The translations under genes were made by a program, and so were the position numbers. From Spirometra erinaceieuropaei (lineage: Eukaryota; Platyhelminthes; Cestoda; Diphyllobothriidea; Diphyllobothriidae), in assembly GCA_902702965.1 (NCBI GenBank), contig CACRXP010000007.1, positions 1,024,629 to 1,088,628 of the forward strand: a stretch of DNA of 64,000 nt, in the 5' to 3' direction. Positions within the stretch are counted from its first letter, which is position 1; every line of letters begins with the position of its first letter. Shown piece after piece: positions 12,296 through 23,610 of this stretch. Under the pieces are notes generated by a model. It had not been told where the DNA came from, made no database searches, and saw only the letters and a program-made list of their open reading frames with translations.

Positions 12296-12560
12296 AAAAA
12301 TGCTCATCGATCGCGTTACGAGTCACACTCGTTCCGTTGTGCCTTGGAGCTCAATCTCTGGCCCCGCCAGCAGTCGTTCAGCAGCTAGTACAACAGACAG
12401 GATAAAATTGCCAACAGGGACAAGGGAGATTGAAATGGCCACTTCTGGCTTGTTAGCCGCCATCGGCCGGTCATTACCAACTCCGGGTTTTGCAACCCCA
12501 TGAGGTTCGAACACACGACCTGTTGGTTAGAAGCAAGACGGGGTCACGGGCTCGTTGTCC
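12296..12560 (-). repeat. tRNA-derived SINE copy
   Basis: The minus strand has a tRNA-like head (cgtgaccccgtcttgcttct...ggtcgtgtgttcgaacctc, B box GTGTTCGAACC), then 'gccagaagtggccatttcaa', 'ctcccttgtccctgttgg' and the tail 'aaggcacaacggaacgag'. All blocks recur at 40.6, 54.6-55.2 and 59.9 kb. Confidence 0.8.
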
Positions 12561-12574
12561 TGTCGGATGCGACC

Positions 12575-12695
12575 GGAAGAGGGGCGTGCACCCACCGCGT
12601 TACGGAACTCTCTTGTCCACTTGTGCCTTGGGAGTCAATTTCGAGGCCAGACAACAGTCGCCCAGCGGTTTAGAGCCTCGGAGGATGCACACACT
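12575..12695 (-). repeat. SINE tail fragment
   Basis: Carries the SINE 3' blocks in minus orientation ('cacccaccgcgttacggaac', 'ttgtgccttgggag', 'cagacaacagtcgcccagcg') without the head. Confidence 0.6.
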
Positions 12696-12946
12696 GGGAT
12701 CAGATAAGTCGGGCTGAGGACAGCTGGTAGGCCAGAAATAGCCATTATGACCTCTCTCGTCCTTGTCGACAATGTCATTCTAACCATAAGGTTTAAAAAA
12801 AAAATTAAGACCTGCTCACAAGACCTGCCTTCAACTAGATGGGAAAAGTCAGACGCTTTTGAGTAAGGCCAAGCAGGCCAGAAGCACCCCTTGACATCTT
12901 TTTACACAGACACGTGAAGTTAGATCATCACCAGAACCGATCTCAC

Positions 12947-13367
12947 CTCTTCCGGAGGAAACCTCAGTCTCATCCGTGTCATCATCATCGTCAGTGTACC
13001 AGTCGGTGTCCCCAGCCTCCTCCTCGTCTCTCTCCTCCGGTGCGGCCTCCACCGCAGCTCGCGGTGCAGCGCAGTCGAGATCTTTGTCCAGCTGCCCTCT
13101 CTTCAGGTCGTCTGGGCTGCGTTGGTTCCCTTCCCGATCATCCTCGCGGTCGGCGGTGGGTGTCGCGGGCTGAGTAGTGGGCATCACACTCCCCCTGCGC
13201 ACCCGGACAAACATGGCGTCCACGGCGTCTTCTCGGTGGTTCGAGCGGCGAGACTGCGACCGGAAGACATTTTCTTTACTCACCGGGCCACTAGCGCCGT
13301 CACCGCCGCTGCCGTTATGCCGTTCCAGCTCCGCACACAGGATCTCGATAAGACTGGAATTATCGGT
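12947..13367 (-). CDS. Exon of HEAT-like gene, acidic C-terminal tail
   Basis: 421 nt: 140 codons plus one base. The acceptor is ctacacagctccgcag| and the donor GGAAGAG|GTGAGATC is near-perfect. It starts TDNSSLIEILCAELERHNGS (end of the folded part), then becomes Ser/Arg-rich and very acidic (EERDEEEAGDTDWYTDDDDD). GC content is clearly higher than in the surrounding introns, consistent with coding constraint or local composition. The opposite-strand frames here are shadows. Confidence 0.9.
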
Positions 13368-13630
13368 CTGCGGAGCTGTGTAGCAAAGGTGCGGTACCAC
13401 AGCGCACAGCTGACCTATCCACCACCAGTTTGGAGAGGTGAAAATGGAGGCTGGGAATGTCTGGGAGCGCTACGGTAGAGTGCGGAGAGAGGAAAGAAGA
13501 GGATGAAGGGGGTTCCTTCTCCACCAGCGCCAGTATTGACAATCAATATGGTGCGACTGCTATACGTGTTAATTAGAACTTCTGGAAAGTCAGGTCCCCG
13601 CCCTGTCTTTTGTCATTGTTAAGGAAAGTA

Positions 13631-14545
13631 CAGCGAGTGACCGATCTCATGAAATATTGGCCAAAATTCTGAAAGGCGTTTTCGATTAGGAAAGATTAGT
13701 GAGGTGGGGTTGCAATATTGATTATCCTGCGGCATAATCCTATGGTATTTCGGACTTGGCAGGATGTCGGCTTTTGAATAAAGTTGTTTTTAATCTCCTG
13801 TAGAAATCCTACTCGGTAAAAAACCACTGCTTATATAGCATGCATTTTTCACACTGATTTTCGATGTTCCAATAAATGCAAGTATATTTTATGAGAAACA
13901 GGAACAGAAATATTCTTTCTTTTACTCGTTTGATAGAGAAACACGTCATCTTCATATTTTATACTTGAAGAAGGAGTATCATTAGGTTTTAAAAAGGTTT
14001 TCGTATTCCAGACTAATTTGGAGCCTGATCAGCCGTTGCATTAGCGTCTAGCGCTTTTAGTCTACAAGGTGCATGCGTTCCACGCAAATAAAATCATACA
14101 TTCTTCTATGCCTTTAAAAAGATGTCATATTGAGTCTATAAAATTTTGCAATAGATGCGTATTATGTTATACAATTCATGAGCAGCGGTGGTAAACGGAC
14201 AGGTACGATGCTATATGAATGGACACTGCACAATTATAAAAAATCTCATAATTAGAAACTTTTTAACACCTAATTATGCTATTTCTTCGAGTATAAAATA
14301 GGAAGGTGACGTGATTCCCTATCAACTGAGTGAAAGAAAGAAATTTTTGTACATGCTCCTAATAAAATGTATTTGTGTGAAAAGTTCGTGATACTTAAGT
14401 AGTAGGTTTTTACCAAATATAGTTTCTACAGGGGATTAAAAAGAAGTGCATTCAAAAACCGACATCCTGCCGAATCCGAAATAATATAGGATTACGTCGC
14501 GGGATAATCAATATGATAACACAATCTAAGTATTCATTTTCATTT
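13631..14545. mobile_element. Foldback element copy 4 (subfamily B, right end truncated)
   Basis: Starts CAGCGAGTGACCGATCTCAT after TA. The arms are inverted (tatagcatgcatttttcaca against its reverse near 14385). The last about 60 bp of the right arm are missing. The next copy begins only about 15 bp further on. Confidence 0.82.
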
Positions 14546-14559
14546 TAATTTATAAAGTA

Positions 14560-15532
14560 CAGTGCGTAACCGATCTGATGAAATGTTTGCCAAATTTCTG
14601 GAAGGCGTTTCTGATTAGGAAGGATTACTTAAGTGGGGTTTTTATACTGATTACAATGCAGCATAACCCTATAAAATTTCGGACTCACCAGGATTTCGGC
14701 TCTTGAATGCACTCCTTTTTGACCTCCTGTAGAAAACGCATTCTGTAAGATATGACTACTTAAGTAGCATGTATTTTTCGCATGAATTTTTGATGATATT
14801 ATAAATTCAAATATATTTTATTTAAAACGCGCATAAAAATATGCTTTCTTTTAATCCTTTGGTACAAAATCACGTTTTCTTTAAAGTTTTTACCTGAAGA
14901 AAGGATATACTTAGACTTTTAAGAAGTTACTCTATGCCCGAATAATGTTGAGGCTGATCAGCCGTTGCATTAGCTTTTAGCGATTTCAGTTTACAAGGTT
15001 CTTGCTTTCGGCGTAAGGAAAATCGTATATTCCCCAGTACCTTTGAAAACATACCACGTACAGTTCATGAAACATTGTAATGGATGCGGACTATGTTCTT
15101 CATTTCATGAGCAGCATTGGCAAATGGACATGTGCAATGCTGTATGAATGGACATTGCACGATCTTAAAAATCTCATAATTAAAAACCCTTTCAAAAGCT
15201 AAATATGCCCTTCCTTCAGGTAAAACCCTTAAAAGCAACGTGATTTTCCACCAAACGGGTAAAAGAAAGCATATTTTATGAATGTTTTCAATAAAATTAA
15301 TTTGAATTGATAAGACCATCAAAAATCCATGTGAAAAATACATGTTACTTAAGCAGTCATTTCTAACAGAGTGCCTTTTCTATTGGAGGTCAAAAAGGAG
15401 TGCATTCCAAGGCCGACATCCTGGCGAGTAAGAAGCATAATAAGATTATGCCGCATAATAATCCATATTGTAACCGTGCCTAAGTAACCCTCCCTTGTCA
15501 AAAACATATTTCATGAGATCGGTCACTCACTG
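14560..15532. mobile_element. Foldback element copy 5 (complete, subfamily B)
   Basis: 973 bp; starts CAGTGCGTAACCGATCTGAT and ends gatcggtcactcactg. It is flanked by TA (14558-14559 and 15533-15534). Removing the element and one TA leaves 'ataaagtatatactg', which is exactly the uninterrupted sequence at about 15940-15954, so the TA target duplication is supported by an empty site. Confidence 0.93.
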
Positions 15533-15676
15533 TATATACTGTTATTCTGCCACGATGAAAGCCGACTGCAGACCCACTTAAGGATGTATGACTGGAGTTA
15601 AAGCTGTTTAATGTTTTAACTTACCACATTGCTGATAATTAAAGTAGGGTGGAAAGGTAGGACTCCGTTACGGCCA
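15533..15676. repeat. Degenerate duplicate of an exon end
   Basis: Direct repeat of 15944-16089 (about 75-80% by eye): tatactgtt..., gccgact..., 'cttaccac..gctgat', 'ggtaggactccgt'. It covers the donor and last codons of the exon ending at 16039. The copy is not open and its donor is retained only in outline. Confidence 0.8.
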
Positions 15677-16038
15677 TGTACGAAAATCTCAGGGAAAAGT
15701 GGAAGAGACGAAAGCCAACCGATACAGACTTACGCACACGGCAGCCGCTTACTGGCTGAAGCACCAAATGAATATTGATTTCTCAGCACGTTTGTATGTA
15801 TATTGTTTTTCTGCGCATTTACTCAAGTCTGATGACCTGGAAACCAGCGTTGGAGATTTACCAAATAAAGTTTTCTACTCTTCCCAAAGAACGTGTTTGC
15901 CTTCAAACTATATTTCTTACGATGCTGTCTTCCAGTTAATAAAGTATATACTGTTGTTCCGCTACAGTGGAAGCCGACTACGAACTCATTAAAGGAGGTA
16001 TGGGACTGGAGTGAAAGTTGTTTACCGTCCTTACTTAC

Positions 16039-16282
16039 CACGGTGCTGATTATTTCAAGTAGCGTGGAGAGATAGGACTCCGTAATGGCCACCATATCGG
16101 TCTTGGCCAGGGCGAGGTTGTTTACCCTAGTGGCAGCAGAATGTAGTGAGGGGTCCTTCATAAAGTCCGCGGAGCCGGTGGGAGATGAAACACTTTGTCT
16201 CCTCGGAGAAGGTTTAAAGACTGTTTGGGAGCCGGCTACCACCACTTCTGACTTTGGCAAACAAGCACAGATTGTCCAAATG
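16039..16282 (-). CDS. Exon of HEAT-like gene
   Basis: 244 nt: one base then 81 codons, phase 0 out. The acceptor is tttactccgtctcttcggttgcag| and the donor ACCGTG|GTAAGTAAG is perfect. The translation begins IWTICACLPKSEVVVAGSQT and ends LAKTDMVAITESYLSTLLEI then ISTV. Phase fits 18662 and 13367. The 3' end of this exon and its donor are duplicated in degenerate form at 15533-15676. Confidence 0.91.
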
Positions 16283-16334
16283 CTGCAACCGAAGAGACGG
16301 AGTAAAAGCTTGTGTGCGTGTGTGGTCGTTGTAA

Positions 16335-16930
16335 AAAAACGAGCCAGGCGGTAGATGCAATGGACCAACAAAGGGGCTGAAATGGAGTCTGGCAGGCGTT
16401 GTCGGAAATGTGCATCCATAACAAATTTCCATATTTGGGGTGTGGTGGTGCGCATACCTGCAGGCTCCCACCGCGCCCAGTGGGATCCGTACCACCTCCC
16501 CCTCTTTTCTTGGTGTATAAACCCCCAGATAGTGCATGTTGTGGAGCATGGGGTGTATTGGTACGCCTAGGCGCGGGTTTCTACCGCGACAGCAACCTGC
16601 GTCCTCTCACGCCCCCGGTCTTATTGACTCTGTCTTAACACTGGATCCAGCTGGCGGGGCTGGGGTGGATGGAGCGAGGTAGATACTACGCAAGTCTACC
16701 ACCATACATTAACTCACGCACAAGTCACCACCCCCGCTCCCATCCTGCCGTGGAGCCCACGACGGCCGAACTGTGGTGGACTGCGTCGTGTAGATACTAC
16801 GGTGACTCTTTATTTCATGGTCGAATTTCCCCTGCCTATGTGTCTATGTCATTCGTTAGCGCCTTCCTATATGCCCTTGCTACCAACCGGTTGTGCTCTC
16901 TAGCTCGCTGGTGTTTTCCGTGTTAGTTCA
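16335..16930 (+). repeat. Repeat B copy
   Basis: Shares 'tctggcaggcgt', 'cataacaaat' and the long block cctgcgtcctctcacgcccc ... tgactctgtcttaac ... 'agtctaccaccatacattaa' with 31950-32310 and 34680-34920. No protein signature. Unclassified interspersed repeat of at least 600 bp. Confidence 0.6.
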
Positions 16931-17260
16931 TACATAGTCATATTGGACACTCGAATGTGTTTGGCTTTACTTTTCTTGACTGGAAATTTGTCTGTTGATT
17001 CGTTCTAGTAGCAGACCTCGTTAAATCTGTCCTGCTTATACAATAATATTCGAATCCCATCGCCTGGGCGATATTAGTAGCATGCCACTTAGTCTCACTT
17101 AGATTACAAAACAAATTCATTTATTCTTTAAATATTTTTGCAAATGCCAACAGCACGCTTCTATCCACAACTTCTATACCGTCTTGTATTACAGCCTATA
17201 TGAAAGACACAAATCCTGGTTAACCAGTATCTTGCCCGGTTTACTTGTCTTTCAGCTTGC

Positions 17261-18120
17261 ATGTGCTGCATACCTCTCTCAATTACTTGGGCTCGGTATG
17301 TGGACGATACCTTCGTCGTCATCGAACGGGATCAGGTGCTAACGTTCAAAGAACGTCTCAAAAGCGTCTTCCCGGACATACAATTTACGATGGAGGAGGA
17401 AGAAAATAATCAGCTAGCACTCTCCTTGATGTCCTCGTCTGTCGCAAAGATTGTGGTGGCCTAAAGACCAAAGTGTTCAGAAAGGCGACGAACACGAAGC
17501 CAATGCTGAACTTCAACATTAACCACCTAATCAGCCACAAACGCAGTTGCGTAAGAACGCTTTATCGGCGTGTTGGGACGCACTGCAGTGAACCGGAAGC
17601 CACGGTTGCCGAATTCTAATATCTTCGACGGGTTTTCGGAGAAAATGGTTACCCGCGCAACTTCGTCAACCGGTGCATGCGCAAACGAGACGAGCGACAA
17701 AACCGTGCCGACTCCGAATTCTGGCAAGCGATCCCATACATCAAGAACGTCTCCGAGGCCGTTAGCCGCCTTCTTGAACCACTTGGGGTTGGAGTTGCAC
17801 ACAGACTGGAGGCCACAATAAGGCGACAGTTGATGAGACCAAAAGACCCACTGCAACGGCAAAAAACATCTGAAGTCGTTAACCGGATCTAGTGCACTTG
17901 CGGGCAGAGTAACTATGTCGGAGAAACTGAAAGACTGCTCCCGACGCGGATAGTCGAACACGCGACAGCAGTGTCGAGAAATGACGTCGAATTTTAGTTT
18001 GCAACCCACTCGACGAGACCCGGCCACACATTCAAGTTCAATGAGACCGAAATTCTCGCGAAAGGCGACAATCGCGTGAGCCGCGAGTTGTTTGAGTGAT
18101 GGTTTGCGAGATCCCAGTCC
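17261..18120 (+). pseudogene. Penelope-like element: RT end plus GIY-YIG region
   Basis: The first frame contains ARYVDDTFVVIERDQVLTFK (YVDD catalytic motif at about 17297-17308) and SVFPDIQFTMEEEENNQ, the palm/thumb of a PLE reverse transcriptase. Frame changes follow, with LDVLVCRK, NHLISHKRSC, RVFGENGYPRNFVNRCM, RDERQNRADSEFWQAIPYIK and then NYVGETERLLPTRIVEHATA of the GIY-YIG nuclease. The N-terminal two thirds of the RT is absent and at least two frameshifts are needed, so it is a truncated, inactive copy. The cysteines before YVGE (CTCGQSNYVGE) fit the PLE linker. Confidence 0.9.
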
Positions 18121-18520
18121 ACCAACACGTGAAACGACAGCCCCACTCCATATTCGGTGCTGAGACATAGTCTGACCAATGTAAGTAACCACTGGGGGAG
18201 CGCGCAGACCTGTGGGACAGATGGTAGAGCAAACATCACGCCAGCACCCAACACAGGTGATGAGAATTCAGCAATTAACAACTTGCAGGCCCGCCATCAA
18301 GCAATTAGCGCACCAGCTGGCAACAGTCCTCGATGAGGGGGAGAGCGGTTAATTATCATAGGTATGCGGTAGCATAGAGACTGCATCCTATAAATACTGC
18401 AACTTACTGTGCGCGGGTCACCCGTTTCTGCCACTGTCTCTGATTATGGATTCGAGTGGGAATCCGAAAAGTCAGACGAATAAAATCTTTGTTCCAGCAA
18501 TCGCTTCTACTTTTGATCAA
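18121..18520 (+). mobile_element. PLE 3' region with mutated hammerhead-like end
   Basis: Continues the preceding element with the shared 3' blocks. The motif at 18440-18473 reads CTGATTA, a GGATTC/GAATCC stem with loop gagtgg, then GAAAAGTC. The stem is perfect but the core G of CUGANGA is changed to U, so cleavage is not expected. Confidence 0.75.
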
Positions 18521-18661
18521 CTATTTCCAGAAGCTTGCATCTTCGATCGTATGTCTATTTATATATAACTTAAATGCAGGTCCCATCTGTCGCATACTTC
18601 GGGTCTGATGGTTTACGTCTTGCAAGATGGGCATACTAACGTGTATGTCTGCTGATCTTAC

Positions 18662-18997
18662 ACTTTCAGTAAGAAGAAAAGTGTTCGTCGGTGGAGTCTA
18701 TTCGTCCCGCGTTTGGCGCCATCGAGGCTGGATGGCGAGCGAAGGAGATTTGTCCTGTGCATGTAGATGGGCCACCGGGCGAGGATAGGCAGGAGGGGTG
18801 AGAGAATGAGGGCGACGGTCTCAGCATCGCTGACAGCCAGTCGGTGTCTGACTGAGAGGCCGGGTAGGTTGGTGGGGTCTGCGTTGGGCACACAGAGCGC
18901 CACGCCGACCTCGAGTGTCTGGACAAAGGCGTGGAGCAACTGGGAGGCGAAGGTCAGGGCATCACTTGGTGAGGCATCAGGCGAGAGCGAGGAACGC
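18662..18997 (-). CDS. Exon of HEAT-like gene, hydrophobic helices
   Basis: 336 nt: one base, 111 codons, two bases. The acceptor is cattccttttgctgaactttcag| and the donor is AAAGT|GTAAGA. The translation contains LTFASQLLHAFVQTLEVGVA, LCVPNADPTNLPGLSVRHRL and AETVALILSPLLPILARWPI, followed by a basic region ending RRTLFFLLK. This is the best conserved-looking segment and the best query for naming the gene. The spare GT plus C of the next exon gives Val. Confidence 0.92.
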
Positions 18998-19099
18998 CTG
19001 AAAGTTCAGCAAAAGGAATGCGCCAGGTTGTAGGAACACTGAAAGGACCTAAGAGAGAGTGAGAGAAAAGTTGGTTGTTAAGGCCGACGGAAACCTTAC

Positions 19100-19197
19100 C
19101 TACGATGGGCGTCTGGAAGCCACCCAATGGAGTGATCAGTTTCAGGGGGAGGTTGATTGGAAATCCGCAGACTTTGACCAGTGCGTTCTACCAACTT
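19100..19197 (-). CDS. Possible exon of HEAT-like gene
   Basis: Bounded by acceptor ctgtttcctcattag(ag)| and a perfect donor CGTAG|GTAAGG. The frame that is open throughout and phase-compatible on both sides reads KLVERTGQSLRISNQPPPET then DHSIGWLPDAHR. A second frame, CGFPINLPLKLITPLGGFQT, also looks protein-like but needs a different acceptor and breaks phase with 18997. The site strengths support an exon; the frame is not settled. Confidence 0.45.
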
Positions 19198-20059
19198 CTC
19201 TAATGAGGAAACAGCGTCGATCTAGGAGGAAATAGAGAGTGGAAAATACGATGACTCCATTACCCTATCTGTGGCATGGGTTTAGAGTAGGCTAGGAATT
19301 CTGTATTTAAATTGCGGATTGATATTGCCCTAGACCGAAACTTTGGATCCGAATACAAGGTCAAATTATGTCAGATGGAGCCATGCATTGATTCCAAACT
19401 CTAACAGTCAGATAGGTAAATGGCAAAAGCATTCGCGATAAAGATGTACCACGAATTGGCGTTGGTGATTCCGCCACTTTCGAGAGAATTACGATCATCG
19501 GCTGGCGCCCTGGTATGTAGACGATTTTATTGCTTCCAACAGAATGCCCCTTGTAATAATTTAAATTGCCCATACCAATATTCTCATTGCCTAGGCATTG
19601 CCACGCTTTCACAGTGGCTTGCTAGACAGCATCATTATACTGCCTTTGGCGACACTGGCATCAATAATAATTAACGGCATTGCAATTTCATTGCAGTGTA
19701 TTTGTAAAACGTGCCGGCCACTTTGGATTGCGTGGATTTTGGTGAACCACGTTTCGCATCAAGACGACTTTTTGAGTCGAATGTACTGTCAGTTGAGTAA
19801 GAGCTAGATAAATGCTTCGTTTTAGTAAGGCTTGACTTTCAGACGCGAAGTAACGCCATGTGTGTGCCCAATATTAGCTTGACTTTTTTATGGCCTTTTT
19901 AGTCTACACTGACAACTTATAATTTGAGGTTTTTAGTTAACCCATGCACGTGTTCGGTAATGAGATTGGGGATCGTCCCATTAACATTGTTAATATACCC
20001 GATTATAATTGACAAGACAACACTTCGAGATTTAATAAGTAGAGCGTTGTAATTCTAAC

Positions 20060-20200
20060 CAACAGAACAGGGGCTCGAGCATCAGCGATTGCTAAACCTG
20101 GGACTTGTCATGGTTAGCTGATGATAATTAATAAGTCAGAAATGGCTACTTCTGTCCCCTTTGTTTTTGTCGGCAATGCTATCCTGTCTACATGTACACA
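20060..20200 (+). repeat. SINE fragment
   Basis: Contains 'attctaaccaacagaacagg', 'aataagtcagaaatggctac' and 'ttgtcggcaatgctatcctg', matching the central blocks of the SINE at 40.6 kb. Confidence 0.65.
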
Positions 20201-20290
20201 TATGCACAATCAGAGAGCAAATAATGAGGCCCAAAGACCCGCTACCGGTGACAGAACAGTCAGCGGTGGTCTACAGCATACCATGCTAAA

Positions 20291-20976
20291 ACTATGATGC
20301 AAAGTATGTTGGTGAAACGGGCAAACGTCTTGGCACAAGATTGCACGAGCACCGGCTTGCAATCAACAGCAAGGACAAGCTGTCTATGGTTTATGGCCAC
20401 GTCCAACAGCAGAACCACAATTTCGCCTTTGAAAAGGCAAGGGTAATCGGCCGAGCCAATGATAAGATGGTCAGACTGATGCTCGAAAGTTGGTCCTCGA
20501 CTGGCACACTCAACAGAGCCATAGACCTGCATCCCGCCTATCATGCGCTATGCACAAGACTCGAATCAGTGCGGACAAGGCCATCAGGACAGTCGAGCAA
20601 AGTGACGCGTGGCCGACAGGCGATGCCAGCTGAAAGTAACAGAAAAGCCGGCCCGCGGTCATGTGACCGGCATGGGACGCCACCTCACCGCGACGCCCAC
20701 GAGGCTGAGATCAACTCACATGAGCCTCAACATGTGATCAGTCCGTTGAGTGACGAGGGGGAGGCCGACAAGCATGCAGGCTCGTCAACTATTACGACGG
20801 CCGCAAAGGGGTCATTAGTGGCAGGAGCTCAACGGCGGTCAATCGTGGTGAGGTTAACGCTAATCGGAGGCGAACGGGCAGGTCATAGTTTGTGCCTTGG
20901 TCACGGACATAAAACCAGGCAGGTATCAAGGCTGAAGCAATCAAGACCAGCAGGAACAGTCAACACATCACTCTGA
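20291..20976 (+). pseudogene. PLE lineage 3, GIY-YIG fragment and C-terminus
   Basis: The open stretch begins AKYVGETGKRLGTRLHEHRL and continues VYGHVQQQNHNFAFEKARVI and GRANDKMVRLMLESW, the GIY-YIG nuclease of a Penelope-like element. A TAA just before it (20287) and the absence of RT show 5' truncation. It continues about 120 codons into a low-complexity, charged C-terminus. The open frame ends at 20976, overlapping the start of a hammerhead-like motif. Confidence 0.78.
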
Positions 20977-21006
20977 TGATGAAAACGAGAGGGTTTCTGA
21001 AATGTC
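20973..21006 (+). ncRNA. Hammerhead-ribozyme-like motif
   Basis: Reads CTGATGA, a near-complete stem GAAAAC/GGTTTC around gaga, then GAAA and GTC. All core positions of the CUGAUGA/GAAA/GUC pattern are present. It lies at the 3' end of the PLE fragment, the expected position for PLE hammerheads. Stem III would be minimal. Confidence 0.55.
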
Positions 21007-21130
21007 TTTACAAATATAACACGGTCCGTGAATTCGCCCTATCTTCTTCTTCGTTTTCTTCGGGGGATGATGAACGCGATACAATATCTGGACCTCGAAT
21101 CTTTACCCATATCGACATATGCACATATAT

Positions 21131-22076
21131 ATTACATGCCTTATCTCATGACATGTAAAGCGAAATTCCGAAATGAGCTTTCGATTCAGAAATACTACTT
21201 AAGTAAGATTGTAATAGTAATTATCTTGCGGCAAACTCACAAGTTATTTTGGCCACGTCAGGATGCCCGCTTTTGGACGGGTCTCTTTTTGGCCGTTTGC
21301 AAAAACCGTGAAGACGGCTACTTAAATCGTAAGAATTTTTCCCAATTTATAAATTCCCTCACATTTTACAGGAATTGAACACAAAAATGTTCTCTATTGC
21401 ATTCGTTTCGTAAAAAATTACGTCTCCCCCAAACTCTCCTACTTGAAAAGAGAGTGTCCTCTAATTTTTAAAACTTTTCTGATTTCCGAATAATTACTTG
21501 TTCCATCTGCCCTTAGACTTGCATTTAGGGTTTCCAAGGTACATGTTGCATGAATTCCGCAGAGGGATATCACTCATTACCCTATGTTCTTAGAAAGACG
21601 TCATATAGCACTTATAAAATTGTGCAATGGATATGGACCAGGTCATATGCCTTACAAATAACATTAATGAATGGGCTGATGCTTTGCTGTATGAGTGGGC
21701 ATTTCATGTTCTTCATAATTTCATAATTAGGAATTTTTCTAAAACCGACACATTTGAAGAAGACGTCCTCTTCTTCCACCTAAATGCATAAAAAACGTTT
21801 TTGTGCATGTCTTCTATAAAATCTAATCGAGTTTATTAAGGGAGTCACGAGAAAGGGGAAAAATTCATCGTACTTAAGTAGGAATTTTTACAGAGTGGAT
21901 TATTAAGGGCGGGCGAAAAGAGGCGAATTCATAAGCAGGCACCTTAATGCGGACGAAAATAGCATATGAATGCGTTGTACGACAATTGATCTTGCAACTC
22001 TACTTAAGTAATATTTTCCAATCGTAAGCACACAGCGGAATTTTGATCAACATTTTATGAGATAGTTCATCTTATG
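21131..22076. mobile_element. Foldback element copy 6 (diverged)
   Basis: Arms recognisable from 'gagctttcgattcagaaatactacttaagtaa' to the inverted 'ctacttaagtaatattttcc' near 22000, ending 'gagatagttcatcttatg' then TA. More diverged than the other copies. Confidence 0.78.
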
Positions 22077-22092
22077 TACACACAAATATATG

Positions 22093-22175
22093 ACGTAGGA
22101 GGGCGCCCACCAATCGCGTTACGGAACTCACTCGTCCCGTTGTGTTTCGGTGCACTCTCTCGAGCCCAACCAGTG
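22093..22175 (-). repeat. SINE tail fragment
   Basis: 'caccaatcgcgttacggaac', 'tcactcgtcccgttgtg' and 'cccaaccagtggttc' match the SINE 3' end in minus orientation. Confidence 0.6.
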
Positions 22176-23076
22176 GTTCATACTTTAGCCCCAACATAGG
22201 TACCAGTTAAAGACCCAGACCCGTGTTTTGCCGATGTTTTTGCAGCTGCATGAAAAACGTGCGAGAGACCCCAGTGGGTCCACCAGCGTCCCTATTGAAA
22301 CATCAGACAAATAACCCCCGGAATTATTAGCTGTGCTAGACATGACTTTTAAGCCTCTGACTCGAAATATCGATGAACTCTCAAGTTAAAATCAATAAAC
22401 CTCTACAGAATTACCGCGTAGTGCACACCATGCAAACCTTTAGTACCTCCAGTCATTGAAATTTCAGGGATGGTCATAAAAAGTCCTGTTCTGGGTGATT
22501 AACTCCAAGTCCTGACCTTACTCATTTCTGAATCTATTTGCCTCACAGAGTGCTTGCCCATATGTATGTTAATATGTTCTCATTTTTTATGATCCCGAAG
22601 CATAATTATTTGTGAATGTTTAGTCGCATATATTATTTGCCTCCTGCTAAGATGTAAATTTTTCCGGCCTTTTTCTTTTTGGTTTTCATTCCGTATTAGT
22701 AGCAGAGTCCGCATCTCCAAGTGTTTTTAAACTAACTATTTGCAGGCCAGTTTATAGTAAGCTTTGCCTCGCGCGATCTTAATACCAGGGTCTTTTAAAC
22801 TCACAATTCCCACAATACCACTGTATGTTCTATTTGGTCCATTTTGAGGAATGTTTTTTTAGGGATTTTTATTCGTTTTGAGACAAAAAGTGACAAACGA
22901 ACGTTGCTTTCGATAACTTCTCGTCAGGTAAAACCACTTATATGGAACGGGGTACAGTGAGTGAAAAAACCGATAAATGTTAGTTTTTAAAATACGGAGT
23001 AGGCAAAAGCGGAAGGGCGCAGAAAGTTGAATGTGGTTAGCCAACCTTTGAGCATGTGTCAATCAGAAACCCTTAC

Positions 23077-23610
23077 ATCCCCCAGTTCTCTTAGACTAAG
23101 GTTTTTGTCTTTTATTTGGGGTGGGTGGTACTCTAGTCGAGATCTGGTTTGGTGACTGCCGCTAAGAAAATTCTGAAATGCATTCATCATGAATTTCAGC
23201 TCACTCTGGAAAAAAGACGCTTGTTGGCACATTCTACGATCATTCCGGTCACAGGCTATCAAACGTACCAGAGAGGTCACATCCACATCCAAGGAATACG
23301 AGTTCGTCTCCAACTCCTCCTCCGAATCATCCATGCTACTAACTGTCATACGACGTCCGCGCAAGGAGAGTTGAACTGAGGCGCGGCCAAGATGCGGCAG
23401 CGATGCCAGCACAGCGAGTACAGTGATCACGGCGTCTAGGGTCACGCAGTCGGACACTGGCCGTGTGCCGATATAGTGCTCACAGCTGTGCAACCACAGT
23501 CGTGAACGATCGATGTTGAACATACCCGAGACCAGCAGTGCTGTACAGGATGCTTTACCGGACGTTGAAGGCCTGTCGTGGGCTTTTCGAGTCCCATCAG
23601 AGTGGGTCGC
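23077..23610 (-). CDS. Long exon of HEAT-like gene
   Basis: 534 nt if the strong acceptor ctccctgactaccttag| at 23611 is used. Alternatives at about 23541 (ctgtacag|) and 23491 (ggttgcacag|) give shorter exons in other phases. The donor is GGGGAT|GTAAGG. The translation includes MFNIDRSRLWLHSCEHYIGT, LDAVITVLAVLASLPHLGRA, an acidic MDDSEEELETNS stretch, and SELKFMMNAFQNFLSG. The core from MFNID to MMNAFQ is convincing. The last about 35 residues are less so, and an earlier donor (CAGA|GTGAGC) is possible. Confidence 0.82.

Noticed and set aside
13122..13478. Plus-strand frames of 60-118 codons in the GC-rich block
   Set aside because: Shadows of the minus-strand acidic exon 12947-13367.
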